This document shows, piece by piece, positions 42,374 to 54,263 of a DNA stretch of 64,000 nt. Both the position numbers and the translations under genes were made by a program. Under the pieces are notes generated by a model. The model saw only the letters and a program-made list of their open reading frames with translations. It ran no database searches and was not told the origin of the DNA. This DNA comes from Crocodylus rhombifer. Its lineage: Eukaryota > Chordata > Crocodylia > Crocodylidae. The stretch is taken from contig JAVSML010025535.1 of assembly GCA_038503035.1 (NCBI GenBank), positions 1,061,019 to 1,125,018 of the forward strand. The letters run 5' to 3'. How positions within the stretch are numbered: position 1 is the first letter of the stretch; each line of letters begins with the position of its first letter.

Positions 42374-43222
42374 AGAATCATAGAAACTTAGGGCTGGAAG
42401 GGACCTCAGGAAGTCATCTAGTCCAACCCCTTGTTGCAAACTGGACCAGCCCCAACTAGATCATCCGAGCCAGGGCTTTGTCAAGACAGGCTTTAAAAAC
42501 CTCCAAGGATAGATTCCACAACCTCTCTATGTAACCTGTTCCAGTGCTTCACCACCCTCCTAGTGAGAAAGTTTTTCCTAATACCTAACTTAAACCTCCC
42601 TTTACTTGAACTTGAGACGGTTGCTCCTTGTTCTGTCATCTGTCATCACTGAGAACAGCCCAGCTCCATTCTCTTTGGACCCACCCTTCAGGTAGTTAAA
42701 GGCTGCTATCAAATCCCCCCCTCAGTCTTCTCTTCTGCAGACTAAATAAACACAGTCCCCTCAGCCTGTCCTCATAAATCATATACCTCTCTGCCCCCCG
42801 CCCCCCTCAAACCATTCCTCATTGCTCTCCACTGGACTCTCTCCAACTTGTCCACATCCTTTCTGCAGTCGGGAGGGGGGGGGAAGGAAGGGGGGGGGTC
42901 AGAACTAGACACAGTAGTCCAGATGTGGCCTCATCTGTGCAGAATACAGCAGAATAATTACTTCCCTCCATCTGCTGGCAACAGTCCTACTAATGCAACT
43001 CAGCCTGCTGTTAGCTATCTTGGCAACAAGGGCACACTGGTGGATCATATCTATCTTATTGTCCACTGGAGCCTCCTCATCATTTTCTACAGAGCTGCTG
43101 CTTGGCCAGTCGGTTCCCAGGCTGTAGCAGTGCATGGGATTCCTCCATCCTAAGTGCAGGGCTTTGCACTTGTCCTTGTTGAACCGAGCCTTGTCTAAGG
43201 TGTGATCACTTTGGGGCATGTG
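42374..43222 (-). mobile_element. CR1 LINE 3' fragment, antisense
   Basis: The + strand begins 'AGAATCATAGAAACTTAGGG' and 'CTGGAAGGGACCTCAGG', an inverted CR1 3' end. Read on the - strand, ORF2 C-terminal blocks follow, ending at FNKDKCKALHLGW near 43150. It is diverged, and near 42868-42898 the equivalent CR1 sequence has decayed into long G runs. Confidence 0.88.
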
Positions 43223-46200
43223 CTGTCTCCCCTTTGTGGTAGAATCTGTTGTGGTTTGGGGAACATTGGTATTATTGTATCATAAATAATAAACAGGCAG
43301 TATCTGGAATCTAACTGAAGCTGCTGTGGTGGGTGGCTACTTTGCAAAGATTACATCTCTGGGTTTTGTACAGCAGATTAGGGCCACTTTGTATAATTTA
43401 AATCTTTGCAAAAAGAAAACATTCCAAAATTGAAGTTGTTCCTGTAGAAATATTTTTTGTTTTTTTTAATTCAGCTTTAAAAAGTAAGAGTCAATGCTGT
43501 GATTTAAATAGGTAAAAAAAATGGAAGAAAAGCAACTTATGGGAATGGGAAAGGAAAAAATAAATGTTTTTAAAAATCCCAAAGGAAGAAGAAGTAATGA
43601 ATTCTATTTTTATCATCAATATATTTTGTATCTCTTATTTGCACTGGGACATTTTTCAAGAGGGAGGTCAGAATGTGTGGGCATTCACCAAATATTGAGT
43701 ACCCAATTATTTTCTGCACAGAGGTAAAGCTTTTTGAATAAAATTAGGTGTCTTTTTTGCAACAGAGCTGTGCTAATAAAATTCCCGATCAGATAAGTTA
43801 AACTCTCAGATTATTAGCAGCATTTTGATTAAAAGTTAAAACTTTTTAAATAGTGGAGTTTTAAAATTTTTTTCTGCAAAACTACTCTAACAAGGTATTC
43901 CTTATTTCTGTTATGTTCACTTATGAACATTTCTCTGACAGTTTGATACTAGCCTCAGCTAGAGAGAAAATACAGCCGTTACTTTAATATAAAGTTGAAT
44001 ACATATTATTGATTGATTGGATGACCCAGTGGTCTAATTTGGCTTAATACCTAAATTCTTATACGCAGAACCTCTAAAAGCTTGTGAATATAACTTTAGC
44101 CACAGAGAAAATCATACCTGTAGATAAGGGATTGCAGAACTGGGCCCTAGGTTCAGTTTTTCTTAAGAGTAGCACATGGATCATATACTGCATTTAGAGT
44201 CCAGGAAGTAGGACTGTTTTTACTCTTTTTACAGTGATATCACAAATCACTGACAATCCAGGAATGCTGAGGCAGTCATGATAATATTTTACATACCCAA
44301 GTGGAGCTGCATAAGAATGATGGGTGATTACAACATAGACTTTTCTACTCCAGAGTATAAGCTAAAGTAAACTTATAATTGGATATTATTAATAAAAGTC
44401 CTACAACATGCAGTTGAGTAATTCTGACACTGTTCAGTAGAGGAAAAGTTTGCAAATAATGTTTACCAGGTCATTACACTGTGCACAGCTGTGGAAAAGA
44501 GATAAGAGTAAAAGATGGCTTATCGCAAACCTAACTGATATTGTTCTAACATGGTGAAGGATTTTTACGGGTAAATGCCTTTATGTGACATGCCACATGC
44601 ATTCATATAGTGTGACTGAAAGGAACTGAGAGGTTGCCCATTACCCTTTGCAGTCTGGTAAATGTGCTATTCACCTTCTTTGAAACTGCCATTTTTCTAA
44701 GGGGAAAACTGAAAGGTGAAAGCTCTACAGTGGAAATGCCCAGATGGTAATGTGGCCCATCAGCCTACTTGTTAGACCAGATCCTCAGATGATGTAAATC
44801 CATATAGCTTCATTGATGTAGACCACTATCTGGAAGCACAGCCTGAGTTGAGACTGCCCTTCTCTGTAATAAACTAGTTAACTAGAGCACATAAAGGGAT
44901 TCTACTCCTTGAAAGAAGTTGTTATACAGTGGGAAAGACCATATGTGCTCCAAGATGCATTCTTTTATCATTGCTATGTCCATATTCTGTAATTAGAAAG
45001 ATCTCTAAGGCTAAAACCACAGCATTTGCAGCAGATTTTTTCAGAATGAGCCTACATAAAATCTGTTCAGTATGAGATTTTTATCAGAGTGGGATTACAG
45101 ACAAGCATTTGTATTCTACATTATATTACAAAGGTGGACATCAATAAATAGATCAATAAATTATGGGAAGCATAGAAGGATTTGCGTGAACCTAGGTGAA
45201 ACTGGCTTCAACTGATAGTCTTTTAAGTTCATTCCCACGAAGTGTCAGAGTCAGTTCTTTCAAAGACAAGTCTCTTATCACTTCCAGTAAGGATAACTTT
45301 GCCTTAAAAGAGTAAAACAGATGCAGGGACAGTACAGTAGGCTCCGGTTGGGGTTGGAAGAGTCAACGTCACTTACACTTTCCCAAGAATCTGACAAATT
45401 TGCAGCTTAGTATAAATAAAGTGACGGGTCTATTGTTTCTCAGCTCTGACACCTTCTTATCAGCACGATTTGTTGCAGAAGAGTGGCGGAAACATGGCAT
45501 GTGACTCCATCATATATAGTTTAAGTGGGGGGTGGGTAGCAATATCTTTATGAATTGACAACTTCAACACATACATAAAGGAAAGAGCCTCTCTGTAACT
45601 AAGTTTCTTTTCTGCCTTGGTCTACATAGAGTAAGCGCAATGGTACACTGCCTTTTTCTTTGCCTTACATAATTTCATGATGTATAAAACAGACACCGGT
45701 GAGGCAGATTTTCAGCTGGTGTGAATCCATGTCTTCAAGGACTTCAACAGAGTTATGGTGTTGATTTACCCTAGCTGAAATTCTGGCCCTCAATAGATAA
45801 CATGCACCAAATGTATTGTATTTCCAAAGCCAGGATTGTTATGTACAACATACTTCCAGAATAAACAAACAGTAGGAACATTTCTTACCTCACATGTTGG
45901 CAAAGGGGCTGCTTGTCAGAGCAATGGACCTGCCTAACATTGCAAATGGTCACATTATTTGAGTGAGGAAGGTAGGAAACAGGGAAGTTTCCATCTGGTC
46001 TTTGGATAGTGGTAAAACCATCCCGTTAAAATGACTTTTGTTTGTAAATCTAGGCTTGTGCAGATACTTCTTAAAGAGCAAAGTATCCAAATGACTTAGG
46101 AACCTAACTTCACTCGGTCTCTTGGTATCAAAAAACCTCTCCTGTGTTGCAAATTAACAATGCACCAAACACCTGCATGGGTAGCGCATGTAGTTTGCGG

Positions 46201-46280
46201 CACCCAAGATGGATCTGCAGCTCCACAATCCACATGTGCAAAGTCATCTGGATGCACCCACTGTCACTTAAGAGACGTAT
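43223..46280. other. Intergenic sequence downstream of BMP10, about 3 kb
   Basis: It is A+T-rich. Short palindromic-repeat remnants lie at 44765-44845 ('CCAGATCCTCAGATGATGTA') and 45700-45795 ('CAGATTTTCAGCTGGTGTGA'). No gene or RNA gene was recognised. Confidence 0.5.
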
Positions 46281-46575
46281 GGGGGTTTTCAAGTGTCTGA
46301 TGAGGTTAGGTTTCAGTTGAGCAGGTTACTTAACTTTGGTGCATTTGAAAATCTTAGTAGACACCTGTCTGCATCCTTGGAAACCTGAATGACTTCGAAG
46401 CTCATGTTCCCAAAACTCAAGAGTCACAAAGGTGCTTAACTTCTATTGAAAACAACAGAAGTTAAGCATCTAAAATATCAATTAACCACCCAGATAACTT
46501 GTTGGATATGGACACTGGTCTCTTTGTCAGATAAGTGATAAACTCTAAGCTTAGTCACTTTTGAAAATTCTGCCC
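46281..46575. mobile_element. Palindromic MITE-like element
   Basis: The outer ends are 'GGGGGTTTTCAAGTGTCTGA' and 'TCACTTTTGAAAATTCTGCC', inverted with mismatches. At the centre is a perfect 11-bp stem, GCTTAACTTCT (46434-46444) and AGAAGTTAAGC (46457-46467), with a 12-nt loop. This layout is typical of old palindromic DNA elements. Confidence 0.7.
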
Positions 46576-47324
46576 ATGGTTTTCAGCCTTTGGAAATATT
46601 CTGGTTTGCACCTTTTTTGTGTTTTGTTTTGCATATATTCATAATATTTAGCTTATTATTCAATCCAAACACCCAAAGTGAGTGTAATTACACTGTGCTT
46701 GCAATTTCATTGATTATAAATTGTGTAAATGTAGTTATTTTAAAATGTTATAACTGATTCCAAGCACATCAGTAGGAAATTTTTGTCTATGAAAATGAGA
46801 AGTTGTGACATAAAGCCAGAGGAATATTCTGAGAATAAAAATACTAACTCAGTGGATGAAGGAAGGATGGGAATGCATCTATCAGAAAATATTATAATAT
46901 AATAGATGTATCATACCACATTATTTTATCCAATTCAGTCCATGCAAAGGCTACATACTATCCTAGATCACAGGACAGAAACATTTTTAAAGAAACAAAG
47001 TTCAAGCATTATAGTATGGCACCTTGCCATACCTAAAAATCCTCCATACCCAAAGATTTGGTTTTTGTTCTTCAATTTGTTTATAAAGGAAGCTTCTCAT
47101 AATTTGGACAAGTTAAACAGTGAGAAGAAGCAAACACTGGAGCAAAATATACATTTCTCTATAGTCATATGACCTGCCCATTCCCTATGACATGAAACAT
47201 AGAATTATCTGTACACACCTCATTAAATAACCTTATTAAATAGGAAATCCAAAAATGTACAAATTTACAGTTTGAATTATTAAATACTCCCCTCGTGCAC
47301 CCACTGACTTTGCATTTCCTTCTA
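46576..47324 (-). other. BMP10: BMP10 3' flank / probable 3' UTR
   Basis: About 750 bp of A+T-rich DNA lies just downstream of the BMP10 stop codon (the transcript runs right to left). I did not find a canonical AATAAA on the - strand that clearly marks the end, so the 3' UTR length is unknown. Confidence 0.4.
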
Positions 47325-48271
47325 CTATCTGCAGCCGCACTCTGACACGACCATACCCTCATACTTGAACTTGTAAGTAACCACCCCTGCATCTAAGTAG
47401 AGGATAGAGATAGGATCAAGTTTGGTAGGCACACAGCAGGCTTTGGAAGCTTTCTGGGGATTCTTCAGGTGAACCAATGTCTGGACAATGGCGTGTTTCG
47501 TTGGTGTGACATGTTCTGTTAAAGGGTAGGAGCATACTCCGCGACATTCGTAAGCTTCATAGCCTGTCGGGGCAATTATCCAGGAATCCCATCCAATCTC
47601 CTTAAAGTCTATATAGAGTGGTGTCCTTTTGCAATAGTTGCCCTTGGCGTTCCTCCGGATCCTGGCAGTAGAATCATAAATGATGTTGGATCGCATTTGG
47701 AGAAGTGCTTCTTCTCCTGGTCTGTCGTAGGAGCTGCCCGCTCCCAGAGTCTCCAAGTCCAGCAGCTGCTCATGGTCTATCATTTCACTGAGTTCCTGCT
47801 TCTCCTCTTTTTTGTCGTTGCTTTGGTCATTTGAGAACACAATCAACAATGGCATATGCTTGGTCTCAGAGTTGATGTCGATATCGAGTTTCCCCTCGCC
47901 ATTTTGCTCCTCCCCTTCTCTGCTCTCTATTTGCACCTCTAGCCTGTGAGTGGTCAGCTCCAACCTACGCCAGTGCCTGATGGCATCCGTGATTTCAAAT
48001 GTTTCCCATTCACTGTCAGTGCCATAAATCTGCCTGGATGCTAGCACCACTATTTTTCTCTCCTTTCCTTCTCTTCCCACATGGTCATCCTCCAGTACTT
48101 CAAAAATGGTGACTTTCCTGTCCAACCCGTCATAAAGCATTCTGTCTCGTTCCACCAGTGTGTAGAGTCTCAGCTCTGCCATGGTGATGTCTTCGTGGTG
48201 AGGGATGGATACATTGAATAGAAGAGGGTATTTTCGGATTCCAGTAACAGCAGTGGGTTGAGAAGTCAAGT
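47325..48271 (-). CDS. BMP10: BMP10 exon 2, prodomain remainder, furin site, mature ligand
   Basis: The exon is 947 nt, after acceptor CATTTCCAG (AG at 48273-48272 on the - strand). It completes Asp112 and reads [18 protein letters not shown] through to SECGCR and TAG at 47327-47325. It holds most of the prodomain, RIRR and the whole cystine-knot domain in one exon, the standard arrangement for BMP9/BMP10. Confidence 0.97.
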
Positions 48272-51200
48272 CTGGAAATGAGAGAAATCCTTATAAACAC
48301 TTTGGAATGTTTCCATCAGTACATACACATGACCCAGTCTTTTCATGCCTTATATTTCTAGGTTTCAGTTTGAATGGTTACAGGAAAATGATAATTGATT
48401 TTCAAACAAAATTATAATCAGATCATCAAAGAAGCACGTGGTTTGTATTGGATCAAGGAAGCAGGCTCAGACCAGGATAACGCTAATGAACTTAGCTTCT
48501 CAGATCTCATTTCCACCAATGTAGTTACAAATGTCCTTTATGATACACATTTACAGGTTATACAAACTATAAATATATTGGCCTCACTTACCCAGCACTG
48601 AAAGGAAGGCATTTTTAGGGTGAAATATAACAGCTACTTAACAAGAGGATAACAACATTAGGCAACATTTATACTACAGGCATTGAAGAGTCTTGATCCA
48701 GCTGAAAATGAATGAGGGACTGGAGATAGGCAGAATGTTTCACAAGGTGTTTATGCAGCAAAGGCAGGTTGAATTGTATATTTTTATTAACACAGGATCT
48801 ATGGCTGCGTGGAATGGGTGCATGCTTCCCACATTAATAGCACAATCTTCTTTCTATACCATCAGTTTTTTATCTTTACTTTATCACAGTCCTAGAGTAT
48901 ACTGTGAATTCAGACAGTCACTGGAGACTTTATACAATGTGGTGAAAACTACACCACTGAGCAACTGTTTCTTATGATGAGGCATTGCTGGAATTTCCTG
49001 AAACAAATTTCTCAAAGCTCTGACAGTGTCTTAAGGGAGCAAGTACCAAAGATGAAGACATATTACGAGGGATGAAAAAATGTATTTTAGAGTAGGAAGA
49101 AACTGTGGCCTGATTCCAAACCTAACAAATAGCAATATACCTATTGAATACACTGGGCTTTCACCAAGTCAGGTAAAATATCTGTATTTATTCAGAAGCT
49201 TTTGATATTATTAATTTACAAAACATTCAGCAAACACATCCATTTCTCTATTCTGTCTTCATCACATATTTCTATAGCACCATTCCTTCATAGATACAGG
49301 TCATTTAGTAAAATGTTCTGTATGTAATGCTGCATTTCTCCATCAAAGTTATAACTCTGAAGCCAGATTAGGAGATTAGAAGACATCCCTGCAAGGACTG
49401 GGGGGATGGATGGTACTGGCATCTAGACATTTTTCCATCTCTGATTTCTATAGCTCTGAGATTTGTATGTACTCCATCTAGCAAAGCTGATATATTTACC
49501 CTGATATAGACAAGTACTTGAGCAAATGGTGAACTTGAAGCAATGAGTAGGTCTCTTGACATCAGTGGGACCCCAGTTTTTTTGGAGTGGCCTGATTTCA
49601 TAGTTTAAGATTTCCAGGATTGGGTTCTTGGATTTGGGCTCAGCATTATCAGCCATCCTGAAAACAGTGGTTTCAGAACTAGAATGGCCTTGCTGATTCC
49701 CAAGAGGCAGGATGCTAGAAAACAAACCTACTGTCATGGGGATACCTGCAGTCTCTGGGCTAGAAAAATCTCAGCTGACCACATAAAAGATATGCATGAA
49801 TAATTCATCAAAAGGGGTGGGTCACACCCTTGTGGGAAAATGAGTGAATAATTCACAGACAAAGGAATTAATGTCTTTATAAGGAAGTCAGGATGGACAT
49901 TTGCCCTACAGACTGAGAAAAAACCTTTGAAAGGGCCAAATTTCCTTCTCAATGCTACTAGATACACTGGGAAGAGAATTTAGCACAGAAATATTCTTAC
50001 AGCTTTTAGGCAGTGGCCATAGTACAGTCATATCTGTAAAGGGGTACAAATTTCTCCTGATAAACAACTGCACCCAGACACACAAACTTAATTAATACCG
50101 TCATGGAATTATGCTAATAATTGAATTAATAATTGATTTATTGGGTTTAATAGATAACAAGGAAATTGTGATTATCAGCAGCTTTCATTATTATAAGTAG
50201 GTGAATATAAGGGTTGGATAGTGTGATCTCTTACCAACATAACTACAGAGTTAGTTTTCATTAGATGTTCTAGACATGTAAAGGAGACAACTACAAGAAT
50301 CTGTCTAAACCCTGAGTGTATAGAAAAGGGTATTTGCATTAGCATAGGAGTGTCTCAATCTGTGCTCATAGTTCTGGATAAAAAGGAGAAAAACCTTCTG
50401 AGAAGGCCAAAAGTTACACCAAGTTTACATAGCTATCACAAAACGTATGTGACAATGAAAATGTTATTTGAGATTGCTGCCTCATTTCCATAATTAATTG
50501 AGTTGCACATTGCTACATTGACTAACATTAAAGGATCATACTCCAAGATCATTTGTAATGATGTAAATCTGGAATTATTACATTGTTGTCTGTTAAATTA
50601 CTTCAGCTGTATACCAATAAGCCATGCAGTGCTCTTTCCTCTGCTGTACTGGACTGCCCAAAATTACATTAATTATTACTTTTTCACCTTAAATTTGCAA
50701 GAGTCAGAAAAGAACACCATCTGGTATTTCTTCAGGACCAGGTTGTGATTTTTTAATTTACAACGATGAGCAGTTATTCTTACAAGAAAACCCATCAATT
50801 TCCATTGGGAGGCCTGTCTGAGTAGTGTTCACCAGTGAATGTTAGTGATTTGCATTCCAGCCCTCCCTTAAATGTAATTGCCAAGCTGAAGAACTGCACA
50901 ATTAAATTAGATCTGGTTCTGGAAGGCAGGGTCCCTTCACACAAAAACCATCTTGCTGCATAAGAATGCACATGCGTGAATGAAGTATAGCATAGCTCAT
51001 GACTAGCCTGGATTCAGTTACTAGCATCTGGCTGTGTGGCTGCATCTACATCTCTTACAAAGTATTTGCTGTCACACAGTAGTGCACTTCATTATATGGG
51101 GGATGATCCATTTTTATTGGAATTCTCCCCCATAAAGCTGAATTGATCAGAAAAAAAAATATCAACTTGCTTATATTTTTAAACATAATCCATGATTTGT

Positions 51201-52401
51201 TGAAAAACATTTTGAGTATATAACTGCAAAGCAGGTTGCTCATGCGTACTTACATACACACTGTGAACTAGGACTACTCATATGTGAGCAATACTTTTCC
51301 CTCATTAGGGAATGTTGAATTTCACAATACTCATAATCTTCTAAACCCAGGACTTCATGGGGGTTTTTGGTTAAAAAAATTGAACAAATACTTTATCTAT
51401 TTAAAATGATTCCATGAACTTTAGCAAAGCTAAAGCCTGCTAGCTGTATACATTCCTATAAATTGTGTTGACCTTATTTCACACACCAAAGCATGAGAAT
51501 TTTGCAAAATACAAACAAGTTCAGTAGTAAGTTTAAGTGAATAGAGAAATAACAATAATAAAAAATCCATGTTTAATTAACTGGTTAAAGATGTATGAAG
51601 ACCAAATACTTCCCAAAGGATAAAGGTTTTTACTAGAGTGTGGGTTGTAGAAGACATTTTTTTCCATTAACTGAATGGACAAGAAAATTTGATGGCTGAA
51701 TAGGTGGTATGGAAATGGTACTTAGGTTCCTGGGATGATGATAATCTATTTCACTTATGCATTCAATAGATGCTAGATGCTGTACAAATATAAAAGGAGG
51801 CATTGTTCTTGCCTGAAAATACTTGCCATCTGGATGGCACACACAGGCAAAGGATAGGGGAAAAGGATACATCATGGGAATGAGATCTGAGTAGAACAGG
51901 CACATGGCAGGTTAGTTTCCTGTCCCCAATGGCCTCTCTTCCAAATCACTGGTAAGTCCTTTTGCACCAATGCAGCCTTCATGCTCCATGCACTGTAAAG
52001 GCATGCCTGGCTGGTTATAAGCAAAGTTTGCTTAGAGCTAATGCACTGAGAGGAGCACAGATCTTACCTTCATTCTTGAAGCTTCTAATAATATTTGCTG
52101 ATGGCATTGAGGTACTGTCAGTGGCGAACCTGTTGTACAGCTCTAACATGTACTCTGGAGGGTCCACCTTGGCAGTGTCATACAGCGGAATATCAGAGAG
52201 GTTCAGTGTCTTCAGGAACTCATTTTTCATGTTCTGAAGCAATGCGCTGAAATCAACACCGTCCTGCTCTGAAAGAACCTCATCGAAGAGGGGGACATCT
52301 TCCTCCAGGGAAGACTGCTCCAGGCTCATGATGGGACTGCAAGCTGCCAGGTGAACCAAGAAGTAGAGGGCTGCCCACAGTGGAAGGGCAACAGAATCCA
52401 T
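47325..52401 (-). CDS. BMP10: Bone morphogenetic protein 10 preproprotein, complete (two exons)
   Basis: Join of 52401-52068 and 48271-47325 on the - strand gives 426 residues (human BMP10 has 424). Residues 1 to about 21 are a signal peptide ([20 protein letters not shown]). The TGF-beta prodomain follows, with N-glycosylation sequons NLS at 67 and NVS at 131 and the block [24 protein letters not shown] at 315-318 is the furin site. The mature domain is 319-426 (108 residues, [20 protein letters not shown] to SECGCR) with seven cysteines, as expected of a disulphide-linked dimer. The family ligand signals through ALK1 with BMPR2 or ActRII receptors and in known species is made mainly in the heart. 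The mature domain is almost the same as the mammalian one; the prodomain is more diverged. Convergent with ARHGAP25, as in human 2p13. Confidence 0.97.
48272..52067 (-). other. BMP10: BMP10 single intron, 3.8 kb
   Basis: This is a GT-AG intron in phase 1. It is A+T-rich with no LINE or SINE that I recognise, which is unusual here because neighbouring stretches of the same length hold several repeats. Short open frames inside have no family resemblance. Confidence 0.7.
52068..52401 (-). CDS. BMP10: BMP10 exon 1, signal peptide and N-terminal prodomain
   Basis: The exon is 334 nt, from ATG at 52401 to a donor whose GT is at 52067-52066 (AATGAAG|GTAAGA). It encodes residues 1-111 plus one base. 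The start is the only ATG that gives a hydrophobic signal peptide in frame and matches the human start MGSLVLTLCA-type position. It ends in IIRSFKNE, as in mammals. Confidence 0.95.
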
Positions 52402-54068
52402 TACTTCTCTCTAGTCTCCAACCAGACTCAACAAGGTTTAACTCTCGTGTGGGCTAAGTGGCTATTTTATCTTCTGGACTGTATGCAGCTTGTGTCACAG
52501 AGAGATGACAAGTTTGGAAGCCCTTGCCTGAAGCTTGTGATCAGTTCTCTCTCTCCCTCGCTCCCTTTCTCACTCCCTCTCAGCCCCCTCCTCCCCAAAA
52601 CTAGGTCTCAGTAATTGGATATAACATGCTTTCGCCTATGGTAGCCTTGCCTCTCTTATCTCTTGTAGTGTAAGCTGTGCACCAGATTTCTGTTGCTATC
52701 TCACAATCCCCCTCTCCCTTAATGAGCATTTTGTAAACATTTTGCTAAAGGACACTATAAGATAGGACCATTTTCGCCTTGGACATGATCAGCCTTTTCT
52801 TTACCCCACTCAACTGACTTGCATATGGCCAACTTCCATGCATGCCACAGTGTTGTGATTTCATGCTATCATGCAAATGCCACATAGCTTTAGGCTTCAT
52901 ACCAGCACTAAACAAAAGCCCCGCTAAGGTACCAAGGATTAACAGGGTTACACCAATGTCCTCTATCAAGCCTGTGTTGGAAACAATGCTTCCAGTTCAA
53001 GGCTTGTCTTAGATTGTAGCCTCTTTGGGGCAGAAGCTGGCCTTTTGTTCTATACTGATACAGCCCCTAGCACAATGGAGTCTTGGTCCATTGTGGGTCC
53101 ATGGCTTGGCCTCCTAAGAGCCAAAAAAGTAGAAAGGATCAATAACAATTCAAGTGCTGGAGAGATGCAGTGGAACTGGTGTGAGCTAACTGTCAAGGTG
53201 CATAGAGCTTGGTAGTTGTGCAGTCCTGTCAAGCTAGAGATCCACTGTAGAACAGGATCTTGTGGGTCAGGGTGAACTCAGGTCAGGGAAGGAGCAGGGC
53301 AAGAGCAATCTGGGCTGAGGTTCCCCTCTCTTTCATATAGGTACTGTGCAGCTGTAGTGATGCCTGTAGGCCTGGCCCTCTATGGGAGAATGGCAGTTAG
53401 ATATTCTTTAGTAGCAGCTAATTTACCACTGCACCACTGTTCCCATTCAAACCAAACCATAACACTAGCAAAATGGCAATGAGTTCTGTGCTCATGAGCA
53501 TCATAGAAGAACTTACAAATAAAGCCTGAAGGGAGGTCTGGAACATTTACAAATGGCTTATAAAACCTTTGTCTTTATCTCTCATGCCCGGCTTGCCAGT
53601 TTCAATTTACTGGCCAACTATATTCCACTGAGTGTCAGCACCCAATCACCAATCAATGAGCTTTTTTTTATAATTGTTTTAAAACCCAACCTGAAGACCC
53701 ACAAAATGCCTTCAATTCACACACATAACCTTCAGTTGCACCAATACTGGTGGCTCACTAAACAGTAACTAGAACTGGCTGAAAAATGCAACGACAACAA
53801 CAACAACAATAATTCCAAATGTTTAAGTTGATCTTCATGTTTTCAAAAAAATTTGAGCACTGCACCCAAAAAAGGGTAGCTGAAGTTCTTCCACAAGATC
53901 AAGTAGTAACAAATCCACCACTATCTGAGATATCACAGCTGTCTCAAAAATGACCCAAGAGGGCACAAGGGACTTGTTAATAGTAGCAGTTAGAGATCAA
54001 AATTTTGCTCCCAAAGCATAGTCATTTCCCTCCTGAGGCAAAGAGGAATCATTGCTTATACAACTCTA
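52402..54068. other. 5' flank of BMP10
   Basis: A pyrimidine-rich CT tract lies at about 52543-52600, and a (CAA)n-like tract at 53787-53808. No further gene was recognised. The exons of the next human gene (GKN2) were looked for by eye and not found. Confidence 0.5.
52454..52470 (-). promoter_or_regulatory. BMP10: Candidate BMP10 core-promoter motifs (TATA-like, AAGTG)
   Basis: On the - strand 62-69 bp upstream of the ATG is ATAAAATA (52470-52463), a plausible TATA-like box. It would place the start of transcription about 30 bp before the ATG. Next to it the + strand reads CTAAGTGG (52455-52462), one mismatch from the NKX2-type TYAAGTG site. A GATA-like CTTATCTC lies at about 52656-52663. 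These short motifs occur often by chance. Confidence 0.25.
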
Positions 54069-54263
54069 AAGGTGCATCTACATGAGATGCTAAATGCACA
54101 GTAGCCTAATGATATTGTGCAGTAGCATCACAAAAAAGGCATGCACTGGTACTAATGTGCAGTAGTGCCTGTTACTGCTCATTGATTTAGTACTTGGTTT
54201 TACAAGTACTAAACTTAATGCTTAATAAGTACAACATATTAATGAAGGTTTAGATGTGCCCTA
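54069..54263. mobile_element. TIR element, MITE-like, about 195 bp
   Basis: The left end 'AAGGTGCATCTACATGAGAT' and right end 'GGTTTAGATGTGCCCTAAG' are inverted copies with mismatches. The interior repeats 'GTGCAGTAG' and 'TAAGTAC' motifs. Its ends match the CTACACATG group. Confidence 0.6.

Noticed and set aside
42868..42898. G-rich stretch resembling a G-quadruplex control element
   Set aside because: It lies inside a decayed antisense CR1 and is best read as degenerated CR1 sequence.
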